A DNA stretch of 64,000 bases from Photobacterium sp. JCM 19050 (lineage in GTDB: Bacteria; Pseudomonadota; Gammaproteobacteria; Enterobacterales; Vibrionaceae), in the NCBI GenBank assembly GCA_001310455.1, contig BAXG01000014.1, positions 44,963 to 108,962 of the forward strand. The letters run 5' to 3'. The notes under the pieces were generated by a model. The model had not been told where the DNA came from. It did no database searches and was given only the letters and a program-made list of their open reading frames with translations. This document shows positions 40,604 through 49,354 of the stretch, piece by piece (positions within the stretch are counted from its first letter, which is position 1; every line of letters starts with the position of its first letter). The translations under genes and the position numbers were made by a program.

Positions 40604-41362
40604 ATGCTTAAGCGCGCTTATTTCTTAGCCTTCTTCATTTCTCTTTTTTCATCGCAAGCTTTCGCGCAGACCATTGCAATCATGGGCGCTATGGACGCCG
40701 AAATAGAAAAACTACTGCCCGAGATCCGAGATTCCCGGCAGTATGTCAAAGCAAACAACACCTATTACACCGGAACAATTTCCGGGAAAGATGTGGTCGT
40801 TGTGCGCTCTGGAGTGGGCAAGGTAAATGCGGCGGTCACAACGCAGACGCTCGTGTGTGATTTTGACACCAGCGCCATCATATTTACCGGTATTGCCGGG
40901 GCGGCATCCCCTGACTTGGAGGTTGCCGATGTCGTCATCGCATCTGCATTGGTACAGCACGACGTGGATCTGACTGCATTTGGCGCTCCACTTGGGTTGA
41001 TAGATGGATACGAAGATCGCCTGTTCAAGGTTGATGAAAACCTGAAAACACTCGCGGAGAAAGCTGCGGAGAAAATTGTTGGTGAAAAACGCACCCATTC
41101 CGGCATTATTGCAACGGGTGATCAATTCATCGCTGACAAAAAACACGTCGCGTTCCTTCGGGAAGAATTTGAAGCTATGGCAGTAGAAATGGAAGGGGCT
41201 GCTGTGGCACAGGTTGCGGAAATGTACGGCGTTCCGCTTGTGGTAATTCGCACTGTGTCTGACAAAGCTGACGGTTCCGCTCATATGGTGTACAACGAAG
41301 CAAAACAGGTTACCGCAGACAACTCTGTCGCCATCGTGCTGGAAATGTTGAAAAACTTGTGA
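40604..41362 (+). CDS. Exported 5'-methylthioadenosine/S-adenosylhomocysteine nucleosidase-like protein
   Basis: 252 residues. The enzyme fold is that of MTA/SAH nucleosidase: IAIMGAMDAEIEKLL at the start, GVGKVNAA, FTGIAGA, and the VEMEGAA and RTVSDKAD catalytic segments. It begins with a clear signal peptide (MLKRAYFLAFFISLFSSQAFA), so the mature enzyme is periplasmic or secreted, whereas the housekeeping enzyme is cytoplasmic. RBS AAGGA. It would act on nucleosides outside the cytoplasm, for scavenging or removal of extracellular SAH/MTA. Alternatively it is a related nucleoside phosphorylase. Confidence 0.88.
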   Translation: MLKRAYFLAFFISLFSSQAFAQTIAIMGAMDAEIEKLLPEIRDSRQYVKANNTYYTGTISGKDVVVVRSGVGKVNAAVTTQTLVCDFDTSAIIFTGIAGAASPDLEVADVVIASALVQHDVDLTAFGAPLGLIDGYEDRLFKVDENLKTLAEKAAEKIVGEKRTHSGIIATGDQFIADKKHVAFLREEFEAMAVEMEGAAVAQVAEMYGVPLVVIRTVSDKADGSAHMVYNEAKQVTADNSVAIVLEMLKNL

Positions 41363-41374
41363 CAGAAAAACGAA

Positions 41375-41399
41375 TCAGCCCGGTAATTCACCGGGCTGA
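41375..41399. terminator. Bidirectional terminator between the nucleosidase and motD
   Basis: TCAGCCCGGT-AATTC-ACCGGGCTGA, ten pairs, between the convergent genes. Confidence 0.75.
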
Positions 41400-41403
41400 C
41401 TGT

Positions 41404-42243
41404 TCAGAATTTTACGGCATCTAACGGCTCAACAACCTCTGAGGGCCGCCCCTGTGAAATGACTATCTCCACCCGGCGGTTCACTGCTCCTTTTTGTTTC
41501 GAAAGCGGCTGGGTAGCTCCTGCCCCCTCCACCAGCACTCGGTTCGGGTTAATTCCTTTGTCAGCCAGGATTACATCTGCAACTGACACAGCCCGCAGCG
41601 CTGAGAGCTCCCAGTTATTCCGGAAAAGATCAGAAGATGGCAAAGCCGCATCGGTGTGACCGATTACCGTGATAATACCCGGTACTTGTTCAACCGCTTT
41701 TGCAACTTTGGAAACCAAGGGTTGAAACTTGGGTTGAAGGTATTCAGAGTCGGAGGCAAACAATACCGGTGACTTGAGCCGGATAATAAGCTGCTGCCCC
41801 AACCTTTCGACTTCCACATCCCCAGAATGAATTTCTTCTTTCAAGGCCGTTTGTAACTTTTTAAGGTTCTGTTCGTCCGGTTTGGGCATTTCTGAACTGT
41901 TGGTTTCAGGCGATTTTTCCGGTAACGGTTCATGGCTCGGAGCCAGATGAATCGGACGGATATCCATCTGTGAAGAATCCACCGTCGAGTTACTCCCTGT
42001 TACACCAATCCCCCCATCAAATACCGGAGACTCCGCTGGGTGGGAAATCATGCCTACCTGTTCCAATGATGTCATCAGGCTGTCTACCATCACCTGTGCC
42101 TTGCCTTTTTCACTTTGTGCAAAGGCATAAAGGACAACAAACAGCGCAAACAATAGTGTCATATAGTCGGCGTAAGAGACCAGCCAGCGTTCATGGTTTT
42201 CATGCTCCTCATGAGGGGCATGGCGTTTCTTCCTCGCCATCAT
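41404..42243 (-). CDS. motD: Flagellar stator protein MotB/MotD family with OmpA peptidoglycan-binding domain
   Basis: 279 residues. The N-terminus HENHERWLVSYADYMTLLFA holds the single membrane helix with the proton-carrying Asp (YAD), typical of MotD. The C-terminal OmpA-like domain has VIGHTDAALP and NWELSALRAV. The start overlaps the motC stop codon (ATGA), so the two are coupled. They form an ion channel that drives the flagellar motor; this is a second stator type beside the sodium-driven PomAB usual in vibrios. Confidence 0.88.
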   Translation of the reverse strand: MMARKKRHAPHEEHENHERWLVSYADYMTLLFALFVVLYAFAQSEKGKAQVMVDSLMTSLEQVGMISHPAESPVFDGGIGVTGSNSTVDSSQMDIRPIHLAPSHEPLPEKSPETNSSEMPKPDEQNLKKLQTALKEEIHSGDVEVERLGQQLIIRLKSPVLFASDSEYLQPKFQPLVSKVAKAVEQVPGIITVIGHTDAALPSSDLFRNNWELSALRAVSVADVILADKGINPNRVLVEGAGATQPLSKQKGAVNRRVEIVISQGRPSEVVEPLDAVKF

Positions 42244-42993
42244 TCACCGCCGTTGAATTTAGGGTGCTCAACGAAAGTTCCCAAGCGTTTTTGCATCTCA
42301 ATCATGTTGTACCGCTGGCAATACCGTACACCGCTTCTACTATCATCTGCGATAGCTGGCAAGCTCATGGGCAAACGCTTTATAGCGGTTACCAAACGGC
42401 AGGAAGATAATATTCGCAAACGCCACACCGTAAATCGTGGCAACAAACGCAACCGCAATGCCGTGACCAAGTTGATCAGGTTTATCCAGCAGGCCCATCG
42501 CGTGGATAAGACCCAGCACCGCACCCAAAATACCCATGGTCGGGCAATATCCCCCCATGGCTTCATAAACTTTGGCAACCTGGCCAATACGGTGATCTTC
42601 ATTAGCTATTTTGCTTTCCATGATCTCGTAAATAGCATCTTTCTCCATACCATCAATCACCATCTGCAGGGATTCAGTGAGGAAAGGTTCTGAGATCTTT
42701 TCAAGCTCCATTTCCAACGCGAGGAAACCGTCTTTTCGTGCAACACCTGCTAAATCCACCAACTGGCTTGCAGTCCCAAAGCTGTCATAGTGTGGCGGCT
42801 TGATGAGCCAGGAGAAGTATTTGATGACATCTTTAAGCGTCGGAAAAGGAAATTGCACCAATGCAGCACCAGTGGTTCCTCCCAGAACGATAATAAACGC
42901 GGGTCCGTTCATCAGCGCACTGGGGTGCCCCCCTTCGATCAGGTTAGAAATAAGAATAAAAGCAACGGCTAACAACACACCAATAAAGCTCAT
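42240..42993 (-). CDS. motC: Flagellar stator protein MotA/MotC family, two frameshifts
   Basis: About 251 codons. MSFIGVLLAVAFILISNLIEGGHPSALMNGPAFIIVLGG resembles MotC rather than PomA. The cytoplasmic loop and the last two helices (MGILGAVLGLIHAM, GIAVAFVATIYGVAFANII) are present. Near 42345 the frame breaks after ELASYR, and again near 42305 before YNMIEMQKRLGTFVEHPKF, which is the normal family C-terminus. Both breaks are single-base losses, probably errors. Confidence 0.88.
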
Positions 42994-43123
42994 TATTTTT
43001 TCTCATTTGTCCGGATATTTTTGGCGGCAGATGTTAACACCAATCCGGTATAAATCCGCCAAAGTTCCGCCCATTGAGAAATGCAAAAATGCAATCTAAT
43101 AAACTGATTTTGTTTGTTTAAGT

Positions 43124-43163
43124 AAAAAAAGACCCGCTCTGCGCAAAAGGAACAGGCGGGTTG
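43124..43163 (-). terminator. Terminator after the small NorR-linked membrane protein gene
   Basis: On the minus strand ACCCGCC, an 18-base loop, GCGGGT and a seven-base T-run. The long loop makes it a moderate call. Confidence 0.55.
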
Positions 43164-43255
43164 AAAATGCTAATGCATATAAGGGAAGTAACGCAATTCC
43201 GGGATTACCCGGACTATCTGCCCGGCGAGAGGGAGGACTCACCAGGCAAATTCAG

Positions 43256-43528
43256 TTAAAAATTTTTGCTCCCGAAAGCCTTTAACGCCACACAACGCAT
43301 GACGTATCCCACCTTAAACAATCCGGCAAGGAAGATAGTGGCAATGTGCGCTGCGACCAGCGTCGGGATAGACAGTTCGCTCTCATAACCGTATGTTGCG
43401 ATAATACAGACCGACAGAAGAGCCAACGTCAGAACCATGGTCCAGTTCCCAGCGACCAAACACCGCTGATAATTCAGCGCATAAGCTACGGGTGGTAAAT
43501 AACGGGGAATGGTGAATTGTGCAATCAT
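43256..43528 (-). CDS. Small two-helix membrane protein under NorR/sigma-54 control, function unknown
   Basis: 90 residues from ATG 43528 (GAGG nine bases upstream; a GTG start at 43537 is the alternative). Two hydrophobic stretches are visible (WTMVLTLALLSVCIIATY and VAAHIATIFLAGLFKVGYVM), then a basic tail. It has one histidine in the second helix and two cysteines. It is divergent from norR, with a sigma-54 promoter and two NorR-type sites between them, so it should be made in response to nitric oxide. It is not NorVW, Hmp or NnrS. No known family is recognised. Confidence 0.75.
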   Translation of the reverse strand: MIAQFTIPRYLPPVAYALNYQRCLVAGNWTMVLTLALLSVCIIATYGYESELSIPTLVAAHIATIFLAGLFKVGYVMRCVALKAFGSKNF

Positions 43529-43574
43529 AATGGTCACCTCACTCTCTCATCACTTTTGGTATTTATTTTCATAG

Positions 43575-43590
43575 AGCAAAAGTAAGGCCA
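43575..43590 (-). promoter_or_regulatory. Sigma-54 promoter of the small membrane protein gene
   Basis: On the minus strand TGGCCT-TACTT-TTGCT, GG and GC ten bases apart, one mismatch in the -24 block. The start site near 43563 gives a leader of about 35 bases. Confidence 0.82.
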
Positions 43591-43654
43591 GAATTAATTT
43601 TCTTTATTTTTCATTAGATAAGGTCATATACAATCTAAACATCAAAGAAATTTG

Positions 43655-43690
43655 GTCTTTTTGACATAGTTGTATATTTGTCAATTTGAC
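43655..43690. promoter_or_regulatory. Two NorR-type binding sites
   Basis: GTCTTTTTGAC at 43655-43665 and GTCAATTTGAC at 43680-43690 both fit the NorR core GT-N7-AC with outer GTC...TGAC. A third, degenerate copy (GTCATATACAA) begins at 43623. They lie 65-115 bases upstream of the sigma-54 promoter, the normal place for NorR enhancer sites. Confidence 0.75.
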
Positions 43691-43742
43691 TCGTTAAACT
43701 ACATTTAGACTAAAAGTATTAAATGTGGGAAATGTTCTCAGG

Positions 43743-45319
43743 ATGAGTAAATCCATCTCAACAGATGACTTGATTAAATTGGCTCTGGATTTGAGTGCCA
43801 GTATCACACACGAAAACCGGTTCCTCGAACTATTGCAACATGCTGTGCAAGTCATCCCATGCGATGCAGTGGCACTGCTTAAAAAACAGGGGGAAGTTCT
43901 TATCCCTCTCGCCCTTCGTGGGCTCGCACCCGATACTATGGGAAGGCGGTTTTCCATAGCAGACCATCCCCGGCTGGACGCCATTTGCCGTTCACCAGTA
44001 CCGATCCGGTTTCCATCCGAAAGCCCCCTACCCGATCCCTACGACGGATTGGTCGAAGGCAGCAAAGGGGATTTGCCCGTCCATGCCTGTATGGGATTAC
44101 CGCTCACTTTTGAGAACCGCTTAATCGGCGTGCTCACGTTCGACGCCCTGATACCCGGCAGTTTTGACAATATCCCGGAAAACACGCTCCAACTTATTTC
44201 CTCCCTGGCTTCAACGTCCCTTTATACTGCGCTCAATATCGAACAACTCGAAAACAGTGCTCGTCAATCTCAGCAGATGGTAAGAGAGCTGAGCCAGCAT
44301 AGTGTCAACGACACTGAAATCATTGGCAGCAGCGAACCGGTTATGGGCCTAAAAAGTGAAATTACCAATGTCGCCCCTCCGATTTTGCGGTGTTGATTCA
44401 GGGAGAAACCGGCACCGGAAAAGAACTGGTAGCCAGTACCGTACACGCTTATTCAGGCCGCAGTCATCGGCCCATGATCCATGTAAACTGTGCTGCCTTG
44501 CCGGAACAGCTCATCGAAAGCGAACTTTTTGGTCATGTAAGAGGTGCGTTTACAGGTGCTGACCGTGACCGGACAGGTAAATTCGTTTTAGCTGATGGCG
44601 GTACACTCTTTCTCGATGAAGTGGGTGAATTACCCCTTTCTGCACAAAGCAAACTTCTCAGGGCTTTGCAAAACGGCGAGGTGCAGCCGGTAGGCCAGGA
44701 TAACGTTAAAACCGTCGATGTACGCCTGGTCACGGCGACTAACAGGAATCTCGCCAAAGAAGTCGAAGAAGGCAGATTCCGGGCCGACCTTTATCACCGG
44801 TTAAGTGTTTATCCGCTACATGTCCCTCCCCTCAGGGAACGAGGTGATGACGTTGCATTGCTTTGTGGATTCTTCCTTGAGCAGGCCCGGCGAAAACTGG
44901 GGATCACCCAACTGGCGATGGCACCGGGGGTGGTTCATATTCTCAAGAGCTATAGCTGGCCAGGTAATGTTCGGGAATTACAACACCTTCTCGACAGAGC
45001 CGCCCTGAAGAGCCGAAGCCGGCAACAAAAAGGCGACATCACTCTCATCACACCAGAAGATCTCGGGGATATCACGCCGTCACAACCGCTGTCCGTTGTC
45101 ACCGATAGCCATGAACGTCCTGCCAGTATCACCCAGATCAACGAAGACCTCAGCCTTCGTGTCGCTACCGATGCATTTCAACGGCGTCTTATCATCCGGA
45201 TACTGGAAGAAGAAAACGGTAATTGGTCGGCTGCAGCCAGACGACTGGGAACCGACCGGGCAAATCTCGGAAGGCTTGGAAAGCGTCTGGATATTGGAAT
45301 CAAGAAGGTTATCAGCTAG
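43743..45319 (+). CDS. norR: Nitric oxide-sensing sigma-54 activator NorR, one frameshift
   Basis: About 525 codons. The N-terminal GAF domain, where NO binds a non-heme iron in the family, has [15 protein letters not shown] and [10 protein letters not shown] as in E. coli NorR. Then come the AAA+ domain ([14 protein letters not shown] in [10 protein letters not shown]) and a Fis-type HTH ([22 protein letters not shown]). The frame breaks near 44385, just before the Walker A, and the halves join as in the family. ATG 43743 is taken; a GTG at 43725 is possible. Divergent from its probable target at 43256-43528. Confidence 0.9.
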
Positions 45320-45401
45320 TGAGAAAAAGCAGCTGATGCCGGCTGTCTCCGGCATCGACAATTAGGAATTTAACAGGATTCAATCTGTAAGAAAGTCGGT
45401 A

Positions 45402-45656
45402 TCAGAGACATTGTGAAATACCGCCTTTGGTTGTTGCCGCCATAACACAGCCTCGCTCACTGTCTGTTGCAGTCTGGCATTGCCTCAGCAATGTGGCGGT
45501 ATCCGGGGACATTCCTCCGAGAACACTCTTGGCATGTCTGACAACCTCACCGCACTTTTCCGCTGAGACCGGAGGATGGTCTGTGCAGGCAGAAAGCCCC
45601 AGAATTAGCAGTACAGAACAGCTGAACGAGGTAAAACGGCGATTTATCATTGTCAT
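45402..45656 (-). CDS. Small predicted lipoprotein
   Basis: 84 residues. A signal peptide with lipobox (LILGLSAC) gives a lipid-anchored mature protein of about 60 residues with five cysteines including the anchored one. RBS GGAGTT precedes ATG 45656. No family is recognised. A hairpin, GATGCCGG..CCGGCATC, at about 45333-45357 lies downstream, between it and norR. Confidence 0.65.
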   Translation of the reverse strand: MTMINRRFTSFSCSVLLILGLSACTDHPPVSAEKCGEVVRHAKSVLGGMSPDTATLLRQCQTATDSERGCVMAATTKGGISQCL

Positions 45657-45739
45657 AGCGAACTCCGACCTTAATGAAGGGAACAGTATTAAGACTAGGA
45701 GATATGTTTCACATTCGCGACTATTAAGTCAGCAAATTA

Positions 45740-45879
45740 TATACCCAAACCACCTCCACCAAATCATTTAAATAGCCAGTTTCCGAAGATTAAGCGACAA
45801 CGAATATTACAGATAATTTCCTCTGCACAGAGATGATGGATGCGCTCTCAAGCGCGCATATTCAACTGACTTGGGTATA
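45740..45879. repeat. Full dispersed repeat element, 140 bp, with terminal inverted repeats
   Basis: Left end TATACCCAAACCACCTC, right end CTTGGGTATA; the two ends are inverted copies. It contains an internal palindrome (GCGCTCTCAAGCGCGC). It ends two bases before the first in-frame ATG of the methyltransferase gene, so it separates that gene from the lipoprotein gene and may carry part of its promoter. Confidence 0.75.
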
Positions 45880-45881
45880 CT

Positions 45882-47126
45882 ATGCCCTTTCTCGGCTTAC
45901 CAGAGATAGTGACAATGTCCTCCGGCTTTCAGAAAAGATTTTCCCAGTTAGATTCTTTGCTTACGGATTTACGTCCTTACTGGCAATTTATGCCTTACGC
46001 GGAAAAGGCGTTACCCTGGAATGACATTAATCCGGCACTTTGTGATTGGCTGTCTGCGCAGACCCCCGAAAATCTGGAGAGTTGGAAAACGGACACTTCC
46101 TCGCTGTGTAACGCGATTTCCCAATTTGTCCCTGCAGCCACTAAGCTTCATAGGCTATGCGCTCTGACCAGCACAGAAACAGAGCGTTATTCTTTGCCGC
46201 CCTATCTTAATACCGGCATCCCCGGCCGAAAATGGCAGCAAATCATCGCATTTAACGACAGTTTACCCTCAGAAAGTGACATAAACTGGCTGGAATGGTG
46301 CGCCGGAAAAGGATATCTCGGAAGGGTGATCTCCGCTTCACGTCGTCAGCCTGTGGTAAGCCTGGAGTGGCAAAAACAACTCTGTGATGACGGCCAGCAC
46401 TATGCAGACAAAAATGCGTTGCCCATGACGTTCATCCATGCTGATGCCTTTACACCCGAAGCAGATAAACTGGTTAAACAAAAGCAACATGCTGTTGCCC
46501 TGCATGCCTGCGGGGATCTGCATGTTACCCTGTTGAAGAAAGCTGCCTCAAACGGGACAAGAGCCGTTTCTGTCTCCCCATGCTGTTTCCACCTGATAAA
46601 GGGCAACACGTATCAACCGCTCTCTGAAACAGCAAAAGCCAGCACGCTGACACTGAATAAGCACGACCTCAAGTTGCCCCTGCAGCAAACCGTTACCGCT
46701 GGTGCTGGCGTGCAGAAAAAGCGCTTTGTTGAAGTGAGTTTCCGGCTGGGGTTTGATGCGCTTCAAAGACACCTGACAGGCCGAGACGCTTACCTGCCGG
46801 TACCCAATTGCCAGAAAGCTTTGCTTAATGAAGGTTTTGATACATTCTGCGGTTGGGCGGCAGAACAAAAGGGATTAAAGATCCCTGCGGCAACAGACTT
46901 TGCTCACTGGCTGGCAATTGGGGAAAGCCGGTTCAATGATGTTGAGCGTATGGAGACACTTCGCGACATATTCCGCCGCCCGCTTGAATTGTGGCTGGTT
47001 CTTGACCGAGCCTGTTTTCTTGAGGAGTCGGGTTATAGCGTCTCACTCACTGAATTTTGCCACCGAGAACTGACCCCCAGAAATATCCTTATCCAAGGTA
47101 TCTTCCGAGACGAAAAAATGCGCTGA
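45882..47126 (+). CDS. SAM-dependent methyltransferase
   Basis: 414 residues from ATG 45882; an ATG at 45915 (MSSGFQKRF) is about as likely, and neither has a good RBS. Motif I is WCAGKGYLGR, and ALHACGDLH follows as a catalytic-region motif. Cysteine-rich SPCCFHL and the C-terminal region fit the methyltransferase group that includes GSTCD-like proteins (Methyltransf_32). The substrate is not known. Its start abuts a dispersed repeat and its stop lies in a terminator hairpin. Confidence 0.75.
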   Translation: MPFLGLPEIVTMSSGFQKRFSQLDSLLTDLRPYWQFMPYAEKALPWNDINPALCDWLSAQTPENLESWKTDTSSLCNAISQFVPAATKLHRLCALTSTETERYSLPPYLNTGIPGRKWQQIIAFNDSLPSESDINWLEWCAGKGYLGRVISASRRQPVVSLEWQKQLCDDGQHYADKNALPMTFIHADAFTPEADKLVKQKQHAVALHACGDLHVTLLKKAASNGTRAVSVSPCCFHLIKGNTYQPLSETAKASTLTLNKHDLKLPLQQTVTAGAGVQKKRFVEVSFRLGFDALQRHLTGRDAYLPVPNCQKALLNEGFDTFCGWAAEQKGLKIPAATDFAHWLAIGESRFNDVERMETLRDIFRRPLELWLVLDRACFLEESGYSVSLTEFCHRELTPRNILIQGIFRDEKMR

Positions 47127-47140
47127 AAAGCGCATTTTTC
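47113..47140 (+). terminator. Intrinsic terminator of the methyltransferase gene
   Basis: AAAATGCGC-TGAAAA-GCGCATTTTT, with T-run; it overlaps the stop codon. It probably also works for cheV on the minus strand. Confidence 0.88.
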
Positions 47141-47165
47141 TTAGGCTTTGATGTTCGCCAATGTA

Positions 47166-48152
47166 TCAGTGGTGCTTCATGACATGTTCGTCCATCATCG
47201 CTACCATGCGGCCGATTTCCGGTTTTGTAATGGTATCGTTGGCTCCAAGTTCCAACGCTTTACGCCGGTTGTCATCACTCATTATCGATGAGAACATAAC
47301 GATAGGTAACGTACTGTAGCACTCCATATCACGAAGGCGCTTAAGCAGGTGCATGCCGTCCATTTTCGGCATTTCCACATCTGTCACCACACCGTCTATC
47401 ATTTCTTCAACGGACACGCCTTCTTCCGCCGTCAGACGGGCAATCTCTTCCATTTTTTCCAGGGCTTCGTTGCCATCTCTCGCGGTGATAATGTTATAGC
47501 CCGCAGATGCCAGCGTATCCTCAATGAGCTTGCGGATAAAACTGGAATCATCAACAACCAGGATGGTCTTGCCGTGTCGTTTCTTTACACTGAGATCGTC
47601 CAAAGACACATTCCGGTCTTTGCTGACATCGTATTTTTCCATACTGATTTCCGGGTTGATATCCGCAATAATTCTTTCGAAATCAAGAATCATTAACAGG
47701 TTACCGTCCCGGCGAACCACAGCAACCACGCAATCCGTTTCCCCGGCTTCCAGGAACTCGCTGGGCGATTCAACATCTTCCCAGGATACGCGGTGAATCC
47801 GGCGTACACTGTCAATCAGAAAACCGTTCATCATCTTGTTGAAGTCAGTGATGATCGCCATGCTGCCGGACTCTCCACTCACTTTGGAGATGCCCAGCCA
47901 ACTGGCTAAATCAACCAACGGGACGAGGTGTTCCCGCTGTGAGAACACGCCAATCACGTGAGGCTGCGCGTTGGGGTAATCTGTTGTTTCCGGCGTAAGA
48001 ATTACTTCACGAACCTTGGATACATTGATGCCGTAGTAACACGTCTTCGTTGACCCGTCAGGCAATTGCTTAAAGAGATGAAACTCGATGATTTCGAGTT
48101 CGTTCGTTCCACTCTCGAGCAGAATGTTATTGCGTTCTAATGGTTGGCCCAT
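47166..48152 (-). CDS. cheV: Chemotaxis coupling protein CheV
   Basis: 328 residues: a CheW-like domain (about 15-165; YYGINVSKVREVI, GFLIDSVRRIHRV) and a receiver domain (about 190-328; LVVDDSSFIRK, phospho-acceptor Asp in GVVTDVEMPKMDG, KP near the end). It couples receptors to CheA and adapts by phosphorylation. RBS GGAAGAG. Intact frame. Confidence 0.95.
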   Translation of the reverse strand: MGQPLERNNILLESGTNELEIIEFHLFKQLPDGSTKTCYYGINVSKVREVILTPETTDYPNAQPHVIGVFSQREHLVPLVDLASWLGISKVSGESGSMAIITDFNKMMNGFLIDSVRRIHRVSWEDVESPSEFLEAGETDCVVAVVRRDGNLLMILDFERIIADINPEISMEKYDVSKDRNVSLDDLSVKKRHGKTILVVDDSSFIRKLIEDTLASAGYNIITARDGNEALEKMEEIARLTAEEGVSVEEMIDGVVTDVEMPKMDGMHLLKRLRDMECYSTLPIVMFSSIMSDDNRRKALELGANDTITKPEIGRMVAMMDEHVMKHH

Positions 48153-48310
48153 AAATTCGACTCTTCCCGAACTGATCGCGTTGTTGTTGTTTGGTCTCCT
48201 AAGTCAGTATAGGCAAGGGTTTTGATATTCGTACAAGCGATTCATAAATAAAACATGAGCGCATTATCTGAACACCAAGAGAAGGAAAAGCCTGAGGTCT
48301 TACCGAACCG

Positions 48311-49141
48311 TCACTGCTTGAAAGCGCCCCCGGCCACTGAGACCCGGTGCAACCGTCTGGGTGCGTCGCCATAATCTGTGACCGCATAATGTTGTGTACA
48401 TCGGTTATCCCATATGGCAACGGAGCCAGGTTGCCAGCTGAAACGGTACTGATACGTTGTCTTCCGGGAAATGCTGAACAGTTCGGAAAGAATGACTTCA
48501 CTCTCTTGCACGGTCATACCGACTATTCCGCGAGTAAACTGCTCGTTGATATAGAGGGTTTCTCTTCCCGTTTCCGGATGGGTAGCGACGAGTGGGTGAC
48601 GTACTGGCGGAAATCGGCTCGCCATTTTGTTTACCCTGCTTTGTCCGAGCTCATCAACCTGATCATATTTAGAACCGGCAAAAGCATGCAGCGCATGTAT
48701 CCCTTCCTTCCCCCTGAGCGTGGTTTTCAGCGAATCCGGTAAGCTCTCCCATACTGCTGACATGGATACCCAGATGGTATCCCCTCCCCGGCTTGGAACA
48801 TGCTGCGCATGAAGCAATGAGCATTTAGAGGGAATGGCTTGCCAACTGAGGTCCGTATGCCAAAAGCTCTCACCCGGAGGATTTCCCGGAGACGTTTCGA
48901 TCACCACCACCTGCGGTGCGTCATCAAGATGCGGAAAAAACGGGTGAATCGGTTCAATCTCACCAAACCGACTTGCAAGCACCAGGTGCTGGTCCGGGGA
49001 AAGTGCCTGGTCGCGGAAGAAAATTACGTGATAACGAAGGAATGCTTCATAGATACGCTCAAAATCCGAGTCTGTGCAATGGCTGAGAACGACACCTTCA
49101 ATTTCGGCGCCAATATGTTCTGAGAGTGGTTTAATCCGCAT
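48311..49141 (-). CDS. TauD/TfdA-family Fe(II)/2-oxoglutarate dioxygenase
   Basis: 276 residues. The iron triad is visible as His and Asp in FWHTDLSW and His in RCTQHYAV; the arginine of APRRLHRV binds 2-oxoglutarate. It resembles taurine dioxygenase, but no taurine or sulfonate transporter is nearby, so the substrate is open. RBS GGGA and ATG 49141; intact. Confidence 0.9.
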   Translation of the reverse strand: MRIKPLSEHIGAEIEGVVLSHCTDSDFERIYEAFLRYHVIFFRDQALSPDQHLVLASRFGEIEPIHPFFPHLDDAPQVVVIETSPGNPPGESFWHTDLSWQAIPSKCSLLHAQHVPSRGGDTIWVSMSAVWESLPDSLKTTLRGKEGIHALHAFAGSKYDQVDELGQSRVNKMASRFPPVRHPLVATHPETGRETLYINEQFTRGIVGMTVQESEVILSELFSISRKTTYQYRFSWQPGSVAIWDNRCTQHYAVTDYGDAPRRLHRVSVAGGAFKQ

Positions 49142-49226
49142 ACGCTTCCCTGGCTGACTTCACTGAGCACAGTTGTCATCTTTGCCATAAATGAACGCCA
49201 ATGCACGGTTTTTATTTCGCAATCAT

Positions 49227-49304
49227 TATACCCAAGCCATCTTTCCTTGAATTGAACGCACTGAAATCACTCTGAATCACGCACCTTGAGGTGGTTTGGG
49301 TATA
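49227..49304. repeat. Dispersed repeat element, 78 bp, upstream of yegD
   Basis: Left end TATACCCAAGCCATCT, right end AGGTGGTTTGGGTATA, inverted copies of each other; the last 21 bases, reversed, match the sequence at 63980-64000 with one change. It ends 50 bases before the yegD start. Confidence 0.8.
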
Positions 49305-49354
49305 GAACGTCAGTTGAGATACACTTACCGGCCCTAAACCCGCAGGAAACTCTC

